64,000 nucleotides of DNA from JABJOR01 sp965603075 (GTDB lineage: Bacteria; Pseudomonadota; Alphaproteobacteria; Rhodospirillales; Casp-alpha2). The first letter of the stretch is position 1. Each line of letters begins with the position of its first letter. The DNA is taken from contig CBFDBO010000003.1 in the NCBI GenBank assembly GCA_965603075.1, positions 62,001 through 126,000 of the forward strand, given 5' to 3'. Positions 8,517-17,384 of this stretch are shown here, one piece after another. The notes beneath the pieces were generated by a model that searched no databases, was not told the DNA's origin, and saw only the letters and a program-made list of their open reading frames with translations. Made by a program: the position numbers and the translations under genes.

Positions 8517-9386
8517 ATGAGAATTGTATCTTTTAACCACGAGGGCGAAAACCGTATAGGTTATAAAGCCGGTGAAAACATCGTTGACCTTTCAATTGCA
8601 GCGCCAGAGCTGCCGAAAGAGTTACTCGGCTTGCTGGAAGCTGGACCTGACGCTATGGCCAGGGCGTCTGAGGCTGCTAAAAATGCTGATAGCAGTGCAT
8701 ATGTTTCCTATGAAGGTCTCAACTTTCTACCCCTAATACCACGTCCACCGAAAATCATTTGTATTGGTCGAAATTACGCTGCTCATGCAAAAGAAGGCGG
8801 CGTTGAGCCTCCAACCTACCCGGAAATTTTCTATCGCGGCGCCACATCATTGATTGGTCATAATCAGCCGATTATACGGCCACAATGCTCTAATAAACTC
8901 GATTACGAGGCAGAACTTGTTGCCATTGTTGGCAAGCGAGCTCGCCACGTAGGAAAATCAGACGCCCTATCCGTTATCGCTGGGTATTCTTTATTTAACG
9001 AAGGAACTCTTCGGGATTATCAGCGCAAATCTTCTCAATGGACCATTGGTAAGAATTTTGATGACACGGGTGCTTTTGGTCCAGAGTTTGTCAGTGCTGA
9101 TGAACTTCCTGCAGGTGCTCATGGTCTCAGAATTCAATCACGCCTTAATGGTGAAACCATGCAGGATGCCAACACCGAGGACTTTATTTTTCCAATCGAT
9201 GAGCTGGTGGTAGCACTGACTGAATGCATGACCCTAGAAGCAGGCGATATCATTGTAACGGGAACACCTGCTGGTGTTGGTTACGCGCGAACACCGCCTG
9301 TATTTATGAAAGAGGGAGATGTCTGTGAAGTAGAAGTTGAGGGCGTTGGCATCCTAAGCAATCCTGTACGAGACGAAATATTATGA
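8517..9386 (+). CDS. Fumarylacetoacetate hydrolase (FAH) family protein
   Basis: Protein of 289 residues of the FAH/HpcE superfamily, enzymes that hydrolyse or decarboxylate beta-diketo acids from ring cleavage. The catalytic domain starts near IGRNYAAHAKEGG and carries metal ligands in DYEAELVAIVGK (Glu, Glu) and NEGTLRDYQ, where the aspartate of RDYQ is expected to bind the metal. GDIIVTGTPAGVGYARTPP near the C-terminus is the family's signature end. Start ATG has GTGAGA upstream. A strong terminator at 9451-9490 closes the unit. It may process the product of the intradiol enzyme encoded divergently. Confidence 0.93.
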   Translation: MRIVSFNHEGENRIGYKAGENIVDLSIAAPELPKELLGLLEAGPDAMARASEAAKNADSSAYVSYEGLNFLPLIPRPPKIICIGRNYAAHAKEGGVEPPTYPEIFYRGATSLIGHNQPIIRPQCSNKLDYEAELVAIVGKRARHVGKSDALSVIAGYSLFNEGTLRDYQRKSSQWTIGKNFDDTGAFGPEFVSADELPAGAHGLRIQSRLNGETMQDANTEDFIFPIDELVVALTECMTLEAGDIIVTGTPAGVGYARTPPVFMKEGDVCEVEVEGVGILSNPVRDEIL

Positions 9387-9450
9387 ACATAAGCTGCGTG
9401 CTCACCGGTTGAGATAGTCGCGACCATGTCCAGATCTCTGGTTTTGTAAA

Positions 9451-9490
9451 AAATAACGCACCCTGTTGAAGTAGACAGGGTGCGTTATTT
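9451..9490 (+). terminator. Strong rho-independent terminator after the FAH gene
   Basis: A perfect 16-bp stem, AAATAACGCACCCTGT paired with ACAGGGTGCGTTATTT, with an 8-base loop. The 5' arm is preceded by A-rich and the 3' arm ends in T-rich sequence, so it may work on both strands, ending the FAH unit and the minus-strand gene at 9563-9898. Confidence 0.9.
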
Positions 9491-9562
9491 CTATTCAGGT
9501 TGTTCATAACATACATTCGTCACAATAGTGATCTCGTCATGTAACGGGATAAAATTCGTTCT

Positions 9563-9898
9563 TTAAGAAGCCACCTTATTGTTCGTGTATGTTGCTAGGG
9601 ATGGGTAAAGCTCCATTTCTAAGTCATCCATATCACTCAAGTCCATAATGGAAAAAAAAGCATGGCAAGCGGGGGAAACCATTTCCTTTTTGATAACGTC
9701 ACGCGCATCCTCTACACTTCGGAATTGGACAATGTCAAGGTATTGCCCATCAGCTTTTCGGATTAATTCTCGTCGAATAACCCCTTCTTGATCGTTTACA
9801 AAATCTGTTTGAAAAATATTTGATGCGGCAAGAAGGTCAGCTTCGCTTTTGCCTTTTGCAAGTGTTATAGGAGCAATTATCGTTACAGGTGTTGTCAT
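9563..9898 (-). CDS. Small ABM-like (dimeric alpha/beta barrel) protein
   Basis: Protein of 111 residues whose pattern (TIIAPITLAKGKSEADLLAA, then GVIRRELI, LDIVQFRSVEDARD, ending SLATY) looks like an antibiotic-biosynthesis-monooxygenase type ferredoxin-like barrel, often small oxygenases or enzyme partners. The match is by pattern only. GAGGATAAA stands before the ATG. It is divergent from a WYL regulator gene and shares the terminator at 9451-9490 with the FAH gene. Function not assignable from sequence. Confidence 0.65.
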   Translation of the reverse strand: MTTPVTIIAPITLAKGKSEADLLAASNIFQTDFVNDQEGVIRRELIRKADGQYLDIVQFRSVEDARDVIKKEMVSPACHAFFSIMDLSDMDDLEMELYPSLATYTNNKVAS

Positions 9899-9973
9899 TT
9901 TATCCTCGGGGTAAAAGTTGGTAAGAAACGAAGCTTAATTGACAAATATGACAAATTACGTCATGTTTGTTTT

Positions 9974-10708
9974 ATGGGGCGCGCAAAAACAGTATCAAGG
10001 CTGGACCGTCTGGATGAGCTTACGGGATTGTTAAGGTCGGAAGATCATCACACAGCCCGTGCATTGGCGGAGCAGCTTTGTGTCAGCACTCGAACCCTTA
10101 TGCGTGATCTGGATGTGTTACGCGATAAGGGTTATCCCTTAGAAACCGATCAGGGACGCGGCGGCGGTATTAGGCTCCACAGACATTGGGGAGTGGGAAG
10201 ACTGCATTTAAATTATCGTGAGGTGATTGATCTTTTACTTTCTCTGGCTGTGATGGAAAAAATCGGCTCACCTGTATTTCTTGTTAATCTAAAAGCAATA
10301 CGGCATAAAATTTCAGCATCTTTTCCACAGGAACAACGAGACAAAATACGAGCCTTAAGAAAGAGAATTTTAATCGGCGAGCTGGCTTCAGCGCATATTT
10401 TGGTGAGCTTTGAAACTATAGTTAAAGCTTCTGCTAATTTGCTTTACGAAGCGTTTTTTGAGATGAAAACTCTTAATATTTCCTATACTGATGGTAAAGG
10501 TGAGAAGACCCGCCGCACAATGGAACCGCATTATCTTTTTTTGAATTGGCCTGTCTGGTATGTTCTGGCTTGGGATCATTTGCGCGAGGATGTTCGATGG
10601 TTCCGGTTGGACCGTATCAGCAGCGTAAAAATCATGAATACTTCTTTTAAACTACAAAATAGCAAAAAATTCACCCAAGAAATGGATGAATATATTTCTA
10701 ATCTTTAA
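9974..10708 (+). CDS. HTH + WYL-domain transcriptional regulator (YafY family)
   Basis: Regulator of 244 residues. The N-terminal helix-turn-helix (about residues 10-65) reads RLDRLDELTGLLR, ARALAEQLCVSTRTLMRDLDVLR and then GRGGGIRL, the usual YafY wording. The C-terminal WYL domain (about residues 150-225) has the strand NWPVWYVLAWDHLREDVRWFRLDRI, in which the family's Trp-Tyr-Leu appears as WYVLAW and the conserved RWFRLDRI follows. It is divergent from the ABM-like gene; 75 bases lie between them, with a TGACAAAT repeat at 9940-9956. It probably controls that gene, possibly the nearby catabolic block. No ribosome site is obvious, so the start is moderately sure. Confidence 0.88.
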   Translation: MGRAKTVSRLDRLDELTGLLRSEDHHTARALAEQLCVSTRTLMRDLDVLRDKGYPLETDQGRGGGIRLHRHWGVGRLHLNYREVIDLLLSLAVMEKIGSPVFLVNLKAIRHKISASFPQEQRDKIRALRKRILIGELASAHILVSFETIVKASANLLYEAFFEMKTLNISYTDGKGEKTRRTMEPHYLFLNWPVWYVLAWDHLREDVRWFRLDRISSVKIMNTSFKLQNSKKFTQEMDEYISNL

Positions 10709-10807
10709 AATTCGGCACAATGATCACTCGTAAGATACCGAAGAAGTGGACACATCCTCCTCTAGTTTGACTAAACCCTATTGTACGCACGACAGAGTTT
10801 TGTCATT

Positions 10808-11842
10808 TTACGTTGACCGTATAGGACATGGCCCTGTTGATAATCCTACAACAAGATCAGCTTTTAACAGTTCGTTTTGAGGTTTTTTAGTTGGGTTTTC
10901 GATAATGTCCAACAACATGATGGCTGCGCGTCTGCCCGCTTCGCGAACAGAGGAGCGTGTTGCGGTGAATTGAGGCGTTTCTTTATGATTTGAAAAATAG
11001 GAAAGATCATCATCATGGGTCACGATCGATACATCTTTTCCGACTCTCAATCCTATCTCTGTTGCGGCGCGTTGAATGCCGATAGCGACGATATAAGATG
11101 AAACCAGAAATGCGGTAGGGGCATTTGGCTGTGATAATAAAGACTTGGCTGATGCATAACCATAATATTCTGTTAAATCGTCAGACCGCATGATGTTGGT
11201 ATCAAGGTTTATTTTGTTCTCTGAGAGTGCAGAGATATATCCATCACGCCTTTTGCTGGCAAAATTCATGGATTCAATGCCATTTATAAGTGAAATCTTT
11301 GTGTGCCCCAGATCAAGTAGAAATTGAGTCGCATGCTTAAAGGCGCGTTCATTATTCACATCAATCCATGAGTGTCCGGTATTTGATCCCGCAACCCGGC
11401 CATGAATGACAAATGGTAAATTCAGTTTTTTCAAGAGTGAGATGCGACTGTCTTTAGTCCGGGGGGCGTGAACAATAACACCATCCACTGATTTTTTCGA
11501 TTTTAATTGGTTGTATATTGAAGCTTCATCTTCATCTCTAACGATAGACAGAATGATTTCATAATTATGCCGGGTATAGGTCTCGCTCGCCCCCGCAATG
11601 AATTCTGCAAAAATAGGATTGACCATTTCATTTTTGGAACTGACCGGAATAACATGTCCTATAGCCATTGATCGCCCCGTTGCCAAACCCTTCGCCAAGG
11701 TATTTGGCCGGTAATTGTTTATCTCTGCGGCAAGTTTTACACGCTCCCGTGTGGCTTCGCTGACTTCCGGGTATCCACCCAAAGCACGACTTACTGTGGT
11801 TTGGGATAATCCCAAGTGTTCAGATAATTCCTTTAGATTCAT
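10808..11842 (-). CDS. aglR: LacI-family repressor of the alpha-glucoside operon
   Basis: LacI/GalR regulator of 344 residues from the ATG at 11840-11842; an in-frame TTG five codons earlier overlaps an operator and is less likely. The DNA-binding head reads NLKELSEHLGLSQTTVSRAL with the hinge NNYRPNTLAKGLATG, followed by a periplasmic-binding-protein-like sugar domain. It is divergent from aglE. Two LacI-type operators with the core AAAGCGCTTT lie in the spacer: one directly over its own start region and one upstream of aglE. This fits autoregulation and repression of the agl genes until an alpha-glucoside binds. The symbol follows the position of aglR in Sinorhizobium. Confidence 0.9.
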   Translation of the reverse strand: MNLKELSEHLGLSQTTVSRALGGYPEVSEATRERVKLAAEINNYRPNTLAKGLATGRSMAIGHVIPVSSKNEMVNPIFAEFIAGASETYTRHNYEIILSIVRDEDEASIYNQLKSKKSVDGVIVHAPRTKDSRISLLKKLNLPFVIHGRVAGSNTGHSWIDVNNERAFKHATQFLLDLGHTKISLINGIESMNFASKRRDGYISALSENKINLDTNIMRSDDLTEYYGYASAKSLLSQPNAPTAFLVSSYIVAIGIQRAATEIGLRVGKDVSIVTHDDDLSYFSNHKETPQFTATRSSVREAGRRAAIMLLDIIENPTKKPQNELLKADLVVGLSTGPCPIRST

Positions 11843-11852
11843 CAATGTATTG

Positions 11853-11868
11853 CCCAAAGCGCTTTAAA
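11853..11868. promoter_or_regulatory. LacI operator near the aglR start
   Basis: CCCAAAGCGCTTTAAA, with the perfect ten-base core AAAGCGCTTT (11856-11865), overlaps the 5' end of the repressor gene. It matches the aglE operator and is probably the autoregulatory site. The centres of the two sites are 119 bp apart. Confidence 0.75.
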
Positions 11869-11939
11869 TTTAATAATAAGACATGGTGCATAAACTTACA
11901 GAAGTAATCAAGGAAAACATTGATTTTGCGGAAATTTGT

Positions 11940-11969
11940 TTGACTTTTATGTGCAAAGTAATTTTTATA
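11940..11969 (+). promoter_or_regulatory. Predicted aglE promoter
   Basis: A TTGACT -35 element (11940-11945) and a TTTATA -10 element (11964-11969) are separated by 18 bases. The -10 runs directly into the operator palindrome at 11969-11990, so a bound repressor would cover the start site. Predicted by eye. Confidence 0.55.
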
Positions 11970-11990
11970 TACCCAAAGCGCTTTGGGTAT
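11969..11990. promoter_or_regulatory. Main agl operator, 22-bp perfect palindrome
   Basis: ATACCCAAAGC followed by GCTTTGGGTAT forms a perfect 22-bp palindrome with the central CG that is typical of LacI-family operators. It lies just downstream of the predicted -10 box and 70 bp before aglE. Confidence 0.85.
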
Positions 11991-12059
11991 ATTTACGCTA
12001 AAGGCGTTACTTAAGAAAATATCAAGCAGACAAAATTAACTGCAACAGGGAGAACGAAG

Positions 12060-13421
12060 ATGAAATCAATTTTTTATACCGCAACCGCCGCAACCATTGC
12101 CCTCTTTTTAGGGGGGGCGGCTGCTAATGCTGACGATCATTTGCTGTTCGCCCCGGGTACGGGTGACTTTAATTGGAAAAGCTATGAGGCGTTGAAATCT
12201 ATTCAGTTGAATGGTGAGCAAGTAACGGTGGCAGGCCCTTGGCTTGGTCCTGATCAGGACATGGTTATAAATGTTTTGGCCTATTTTGGCGCCGCCACGG
12301 GAGCCGATGTTAAATATGTCGGGTCTGACAGTTTTGAGCAGCAAATTGTGATCGATGCAGAAGCTGGATCAGCACCGAATATAGCGGCCTTTCCCCAGCC
12401 AGGGCTTGCCTCTGATATGGCAGGTCGGGGCTTCTTAAGTTCTCTAGGGGCTGATACAGAAGATTGGGTGCGCGAAAATTACGCCGCTGGCCAGTCGTGG
12501 GTCGACCTTGGAACCTTTTCAAATGCCTCTGGTAAAGATGAATTGTTCGGATTTTTCTATAAAATTGATGTGAAATCACTCGTTTGGTATTCACCTGAAA
12601 ACTTCGAAGATGCAGGTTATGAAATTCCTAAAACCATGGAACAGCTTAAAGCGCTTTCTGATCAGATTGTTGCTGATGGTGGAACACCGTGGTGCATCGG
12701 TTTGGGTTCTGGTGGTGCTACCGGTTGGCCAGCAACGGATTGGGTCGAAGATTTGATGCTTCGCACACAACCACCAGCGGTCTATGATGACTGGGTCTCA
12801 AATGATATCCCCTTTACCGATCCACGTGTCGTTGCCGCTATTGATGAATTTGGTGCTTTTGCCCGCAATGAAAAATATGTTGTGGGGGGGGCAGGTGCTG
12901 TTGCCTCAACAGATTTCCGAGATAGTCCTAAAGGTCTCTTCTCATCACCACCTCAGTGTTATATGCATCGCCAAGCTTCCTTTATTCCGGCATTTTTCCC
13001 CGAAGGAACAAGTGTTGGTGAAGATGCCGACTTCTTTTATTTCCCATCTTACGCGAGTAAAAATCTTGGCAACCCAGTTCTGGGTGCCGGTACGGTATTT
13101 AGCATAACCAAGGATAGCAAAGGAGCCCGTGCTCTTATTGAGTTCCTGAAATCACCAATTGCCCATGAAGTGTGGATGGCCCAACAAGGCTTCCTGACAC
13201 CACACAAAGGGGTGAATACTGATCTGTATGCATCTGATGCTGCTCGTTCTATGGGAGATATTCTTCTGGGCGCGACCACATTCAGGTTTGATGGATCTGA
13301 TTTGATGCCAGGGGGCGTTGGTGCTGGTTCATTCTGGACCGGTATGGTGGATTATTCAGGTGGTAAATCTGCTTCCGATGTCGCTGCAGAAATCCAAGCT
13401 TCTTGGGACGCTTTAAAATAA
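12060..13421 (+). CDS. aglE: Alpha-glucoside ABC transporter substrate-binding protein AglE
   Basis: Periplasmic binding protein of 453 residues, the family's normal size, with a Sec signal peptide cleaved near residue 24 (GGAAANADD). It is a cluster-1 carbohydrate receptor. Segments such as GTPWCIGLGSGGATGWPATDWVEDLMLR (about residues 205-232; key CIGLGS and GWPATDW) and QCYMHRQASF match the AglE group that binds sucrose, maltose and trehalose-type sugars in rhizobia. First gene of aglEFGAK, with a consensus-like promoter and LacI operator upstream. A hairpin follows the stop codon, probably favouring high binding-protein mRNA. The CDS contains another AAAGCGCTTT core at 12648-12657. Confidence 0.94.
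   Translation: MKSIFYTATAATIALFLGGAAANADDHLLFAPGTGDFNWKSYEALKSIQLNGEQVTVAGPWLGPDQDMVINVLAYFGAATGADVKYVGSDSFEQQIVIDAEAGSAPNIAAFPQPGLASDMAGRGFLSSLGADTEDWVRENYAAGQSWVDLGTFSNASGKDELFGFFYKIDVKSLVWYSPENFEDAGYEIPKTMEQLKALSDQIVADGGTPWCIGLGSGGATGWPATDWVEDLMLRTQPPAVYDDWVSNDIPFTDPRVVAAIDEFGAFARNEKYVVGGAGAVASTDFRDSPKGLFSSPPQCYMHRQASFIPAFFPEGTSVGEDADFFYFPSYASKNLGNPVLGAGTVFSITKDSKGARALIEFLKSPIAHEVWMAQQGFLTPHKGVNTDLYASDAARSMGDILLGATTFRFDGSDLMPGGVGAGSFWTGMVDYSGGKSASDVAAEIQASWDALK
12648..12657. promoter_or_regulatory. Possible intragenic agl operator in aglE
   Basis: The exact core AAAGCGCTTT of the two intergenic operators recurs inside aglE, 673 bp from the main operator. The flanks (CTT/CTG) do not extend the palindrome, so it would be a weaker auxiliary site, in the way of lacO2. 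It may be chance. Confidence 0.35.
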
Positions 13422-13444
13422 CAAGCGTTTCATCTGTGAACAAT

Positions 13445-13475
13445 CAGGGGTGCCCGGTAATATCTGGGCCCCCTG
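13445..13475 (+). terminator. Intercistronic hairpin between aglE and aglF
   Basis: CAGGGG, one bulged T, and GCCC pair with GGGC and CCCCTG around a 10-base loop, a stem of ten GC-rich pairs. No T-run follows, so it is more likely an mRNA-stabilising or partial attenuation structure than a full terminator. Confidence 0.6.
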
Positions 13476-13518
13476 GTCATTCTGACAGTGTACTTTTACC
13501 AATGTAGGAGACAACACC

Positions 13519-14526
13519 ATGCATCCAGCATTACAAGGATTGATGACTATCATTTTTGGTGTTGGGGGCTGTGTAACCTATTACTATCTGTCAAATCAGT
13601 TTCTCGATAAGGTTCTCTGTCCGGCCAAGGGACCTAATACGGGGCGGAATATCAATCGGGCTAATCTTATCCGCCCCTGGCTTTTCCTATTTCCTGCTGT
13701 CCTAGCATTAGGGTTGTATCTGGCGTACCCAGTTATTGAAACGCTGCGGATGTCGTTGAGCGAACGCATACCCGGCGGTGGCAGTACCTTTGTTGGCTTT
13801 GATAATTACTCTCAGATGTTTGCCGAACAAAAATTTTGGGAAGCTTTAAGCAACAATATGCTTTGGTTGATTGTGGTGCCGGGATTTTCGACAGCTATCG
13901 GTCTTTTAGCGGCCCAATTAACAGATCGAATTTCTTGGGGTAATATTGCTAAGGCCCTTATTTTCATGCCCATGGCCATATCTTTTGTCGGAGCCGCTGT
14001 AATCTGGAAACTGGTTTATGATACCCGCCCAATTGATCAAGATCAGATCGGCGTTCTTAATGCTATCTACCTCACCCTCGGTGGTGGCGAGCCACAGACA
14101 TGGCTGACGCTGAAGATCTGGAATAATTTCTTTTTAATGGCAGTGTTAATCTGGATTCAAACCGGATTTGCCATGGTTATTCTATCAGCCGCCCTGCGAG
14201 GAATTCCAGAAGAAACCATTGAGGCGGCCATATTGGATGGTGCATCACCTGTTCAGATATTCTTTAAAATCAAGATACCCCAGATTGTCGGTACCATCGT
14301 GGTTGTCTGGACAACCATTACCATCGTTGTCCTCAAAGTTTTTGATATTGTTTTTGCCATGACCAACGGTCAGTGGGAAACCCAAGTTTTGGCCAATTAC
14401 ATGTATGACAAATTATTCCGAGCTAATGACTGGGGTGTGGGGTCAGCCAGCGCCATGATTATTATGTTACTGGTGACGCCAATTCTGATCTGGAATGTCT
14501 ATAATGCTCGCAAAGAAATGCGATAG
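13519..14526 (+). CDS. aglF: Alpha-glucoside ABC transporter permease AglF
   Basis: Inner-membrane permease of 335 residues of the MalF/UgpA type. An extra N-terminal helix (about residues 5-30) is followed by the six-helix core. The EAA loop that docks the ATPase reads EETIEAAILDGASPVQIFFKIKIPQI (about residues 234-259; EAAILDGA is the key part). A ribosome site (GTAGGAG) stands before the ATG. It lies between aglE and aglG and forms the heterodimeric channel with AglG. Length and order match rhizobial aglF. Confidence 0.94.
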   Translation: MHPALQGLMTIIFGVGGCVTYYYLSNQFLDKVLCPAKGPNTGRNINRANLIRPWLFLFPAVLALGLYLAYPVIETLRMSLSERIPGGGSTFVGFDNYSQMFAEQKFWEALSNNMLWLIVVPGFSTAIGLLAAQLTDRISWGNIAKALIFMPMAISFVGAAVIWKLVYDTRPIDQDQIGVLNAIYLTLGGGEPQTWLTLKIWNNFFLMAVLIWIQTGFAMVILSAALRGIPEETIEAAILDGASPVQIFFKIKIPQIVGTIVVVWTTITIVVLKVFDIVFAMTNGQWETQVLANYMYDKLFRANDWGVGSASAMIIMLLVTPILIWNVYNARKEMR

Positions 14527-14531
14527 GAGAG

Positions 14532-15686
14532 TTGATCATGGATAATATTGCTGGAACAAAATCTTCACTTTCCTGGGCTGTCCAAATCTCTGTCGTTGTT
14601 CTTGTGGGATTGTGGCTATTTCCAACTTTGGGACTGCTGGTTTCTTCTTTCAGGACCAGTGATCAGATTGCTTCAAGCGGTTGGTGGAAAGCTTCTTTTA
14701 ACTCAACTCAAAACCTAACCCTGCGGACTAAAGCGTCAGCAGCACAGATCGAGAAAGATGGTCAGTTTATTATCAAGGGTAATCTATTCGATGAACCGGA
14801 AGAAGCCACAATTCTGGTTTATGGGATTTCGTCACTTGCCATTAATGCATTTAATATTGGTGATACCGCAGAACTTAAAAAGGGGGGGCGCATTACAGTC
14901 CAATCCAATGGTGACTATCTGATGATTAATTCAGAACCTTTTACCGGTAAACGAGGCACCCGGGTTTTTGTAACGGCAGAAACCCCTCCTAAGTTTACAC
15001 TGGATAACTATCAAATGGTTCTGTTTGATGCTTCAAATGCTGAGGGTATGGCAAAAGCATTCTTCAACACCCTAACCGTTACCATACCGGCAACAATAAT
15101 CCCTATACTCGTCGCCGCATTTGCGGCCTACGCACTGGCATGGATGGACTTTCCCGGACGTGCGCTTCTTATTGCAGCCGTTGTTGGTTTACTGGTGGTG
15201 CCACTGCAACTGGCACTCATACCTTTGTTGAAATTCCATAATTCTATTGGTATTGGAAAAGGGTATTTAGGTGTTTGGATGGCCCATACTGGTTTTGGTC
15301 TACCCTTGGCAATCTATCTATTGCGTAATTATATGGTCGGACTGCCGCGAGATATTATAGAGAATGCCAAAGTTGACGGTGCATCTGATTTTCAAATATT
15401 TGTAAAAATTATTTTGCCCCTTAGCTTTCCTGCATTAGCTTCGTTTGCAATCTTCCAATTTCTCTGGACATGGAATGATTTGTTGGTTGCCCTAGTGTTC
15501 TTGATCGATTCAACAGGCGATACGACGGTAATGACAAAACAGATTGTTGAGCTTCTTGGCACCCGCGGGGGTAATTGGGAGATACTGGCGACATCTGCTT
15601 TTGTCTCCATCTCGGTCCCGTTAATGGTGTTCTTTGCTATGCAAAAATATCTTGTTCGTGGCCTCCTTTCCGGCTCGGTTAAATAA
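14532..15686 (+). CDS. aglG: Alpha-glucoside ABC transporter permease AglG
   Basis: Second channel subunit, 384 residues. It is longer than ordinary MalG-type permeases because a polar periplasmic insertion of roughly 110 residues (about 45-155) separates helix one from the other five; this insertion is typical of AglG. The EAA loop reads DIIENAKVDGASDFQIF near residue 275. It starts five bases after aglF, with AGGAGAG before the ATG, so the two are translated together. Part of the aglEFGAK operon. Confidence 0.94.
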   Translation: MIMDNIAGTKSSLSWAVQISVVVLVGLWLFPTLGLLVSSFRTSDQIASSGWWKASFNSTQNLTLRTKASAAQIEKDGQFIIKGNLFDEPEEATILVYGISSLAINAFNIGDTAELKKGGRITVQSNGDYLMINSEPFTGKRGTRVFVTAETPPKFTLDNYQMVLFDASNAEGMAKAFFNTLTVTIPATIIPILVAAFAAYALAWMDFPGRALLIAAVVGLLVVPLQLALIPLLKFHNSIGIGKGYLGVWMAHTGFGLPLAIYLLRNYMVGLPRDIIENAKVDGASDFQIFVKIILPLSFPALASFAIFQFLWTWNDLLVALVFLIDSTGDTTVMTKQIVELLGTRGGNWEILATSAFVSISVPLMVFFAMQKYLVRGLLSGSVK

Positions 15687-15696
15687 AGGTCTATCC

Positions 15697-17370
15697 ATGA
15701 ATATAACACAAAAACCCACGGCAGAAACAACCCTGAATGTAGACATGGGAATAGATCGGGATTGGTGGCGCGGTGCCGTTATTTATCAGATCTATCCCCG
15801 CAGCTTTCAGGATACCAATGGAGATGGAATTGGTGATCTGCGCGGCATTCAACAACGTCTTCCCTATATTGCATCGTTGGGTGTAGATGCGATCTGGATT
15901 TCGCCATTTTTTAAATCCCCCATGAAGGATTTTGGGTACGATGTAAGTGACTATTGTGATGTAGACCCGATCTTTGGCACTTTGGAAGATTTTAATGCCG
16001 TCGTTGACTCAGCCCATAAATTAGGTCTGAAAGTTATGATTGATCTGGTCCTCAGTCATACCGCCGATACTCACCCTTGGTTTAGCGAAAGTCGTGTAGA
16101 TAGGCACAATGCAAAATCAGACTGGTATGTTTGGGCCGATCCCAATGCCGATGGTACCCCCCCCAATAACTGGTTGTCTGTGTTCGGTGGTTCAGCATGG
16201 CAATGGGATGCCCGCCGGGAGCAATATTTTTTACATAATTTTTTGTCGTCCCAACCTGATCTGAATTTCCATAATCATGCGGTGCAAGATGCCCTGCTTG
16301 ATGTCACACGGTTCTGGCTTAATCTGGGAGTCGACGGGTTCCGACTCGACACCATAAATTTTTATTTTGCCGACAAAGGCCTTCGAAACAACCCTGCGTT
16401 ATTACCAGAAGATCGAAACTCCCACATTGCACCGTTGGTCAATCCCTATAATTATCAAGAGCATATTTATTCAAAGAACCAACCTGAAAACCTTGATTTC
16501 CTTCGACGCTTTCGAGCTGTTTTAGAGGAATACCCCGCAACTACATTGCTTGGTGAAGTCGGTGATGCTCAATTTGGTCTGGAAATATTAGGTCAATATA
16601 CAGCTGGTGATGACTTGGTCCATATGTGTTATGCCTTTGAGTTCCTCTCAATAGAACAATTAACCGCCACAAGTATTGCTGACGTATTTAAACGTTTGCA
16701 GGATGTTGCAAAATCGGGTTGGGCATGCTGGGCATTTTCCAATCACGATGTCATGCGCCATAGCACACGGTGGGATCTTTCTCCCGTAAAACTCAGACTA
16801 CACACGGCCCTAATGATGGGGCTACGGGGCTCGGTATGCCTTTATCAAGGCGAAGAACTGGGCTTTCCGGAAGCCGAACTGGAATACGGTGATCTGCAAG
16901 ATCCTTATGGTATTGAATTTTGGCCAAAATTCAAAGGACGGGATGGTTGCCGAACACCTATTGCATGGGATAATTCAAACCGGAATGGCGGTGCTTCGAC
17001 GGGGAAAACATGGTTGCCCGTTGCGCCTGAACATCTGGCTTTATCAGTTGACCGACAAGAAAATGATGCGGACTCTTTATTGAATTATTATAGACGCGCC
17101 ATTGCCTTTCGCGGCAATCATCCGGCTTTATCCAAAGGTGCTATTGAAGAAATAAAAGTCATCGAGGATACGATATGTTTCCTGCGGTCCTTTGACAATG
17201 AAGAAATATTTTGTGCTTTTAATATAGGGGATACGCCCCTTGAGCTGGACCTGCCCGTAGGAGAGTGGAAGCAGATAGGCACTGATCTTGGGAGCGCGCT
17301 TATGTTACAAAACGGCAAAATATCTCTGGGACCTTGGCAACCCTGTTTTGCCTTAAAAACGATAAAATAA
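15697..17370 (+). CDS. aglA: Alpha-glucosidase AglA, GH13
   Basis: Cytoplasmic exo-acting alpha-glucosidase of 557 residues that splits imported alpha-glucosides. The GH13 barrel is complete: YQIYPRSFQDTNGDGIGDL near the start, nucleophile Asp218 in GFRLDTI, acid/base Glu287 in LLGEVGD and Asp351 in SNHD. GDGIGDL matches the calcium-binding loop of the oligo-1,6-glucosidase subgroup. The ATG at 15697 is chosen over an upstream one at 15634 that overlaps aglG by 53 bases; AAAGG stands before the chosen one. No signal peptide. It lies between aglG and aglK, as in Sinorhizobium. Confidence 0.95.
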   Translation: MNITQKPTAETTLNVDMGIDRDWWRGAVIYQIYPRSFQDTNGDGIGDLRGIQQRLPYIASLGVDAIWISPFFKSPMKDFGYDVSDYCDVDPIFGTLEDFNAVVDSAHKLGLKVMIDLVLSHTADTHPWFSESRVDRHNAKSDWYVWADPNADGTPPNNWLSVFGGSAWQWDARREQYFLHNFLSSQPDLNFHNHAVQDALLDVTRFWLNLGVDGFRLDTINFYFADKGLRNNPALLPEDRNSHIAPLVNPYNYQEHIYSKNQPENLDFLRRFRAVLEEYPATTLLGEVGDAQFGLEILGQYTAGDDLVHMCYAFEFLSIEQLTATSIADVFKRLQDVAKSGWACWAFSNHDVMRHSTRWDLSPVKLRLHTALMMGLRGSVCLYQGEELGFPEAELEYGDLQDPYGIEFWPKFKGRDGCRTPIAWDNSNRNGGASTGKTWLPVAPEHLALSVDRQENDADSLLNYYRRAIAFRGNHPALSKGAIEEIKVIEDTICFLRSFDNEEIFCAFNIGDTPLELDLPVGEWKQIGTDLGSALMLQNGKISLGPWQPCFALKTIK

Positions 17371-17384
17371 ATCAGGAGCGTGAA

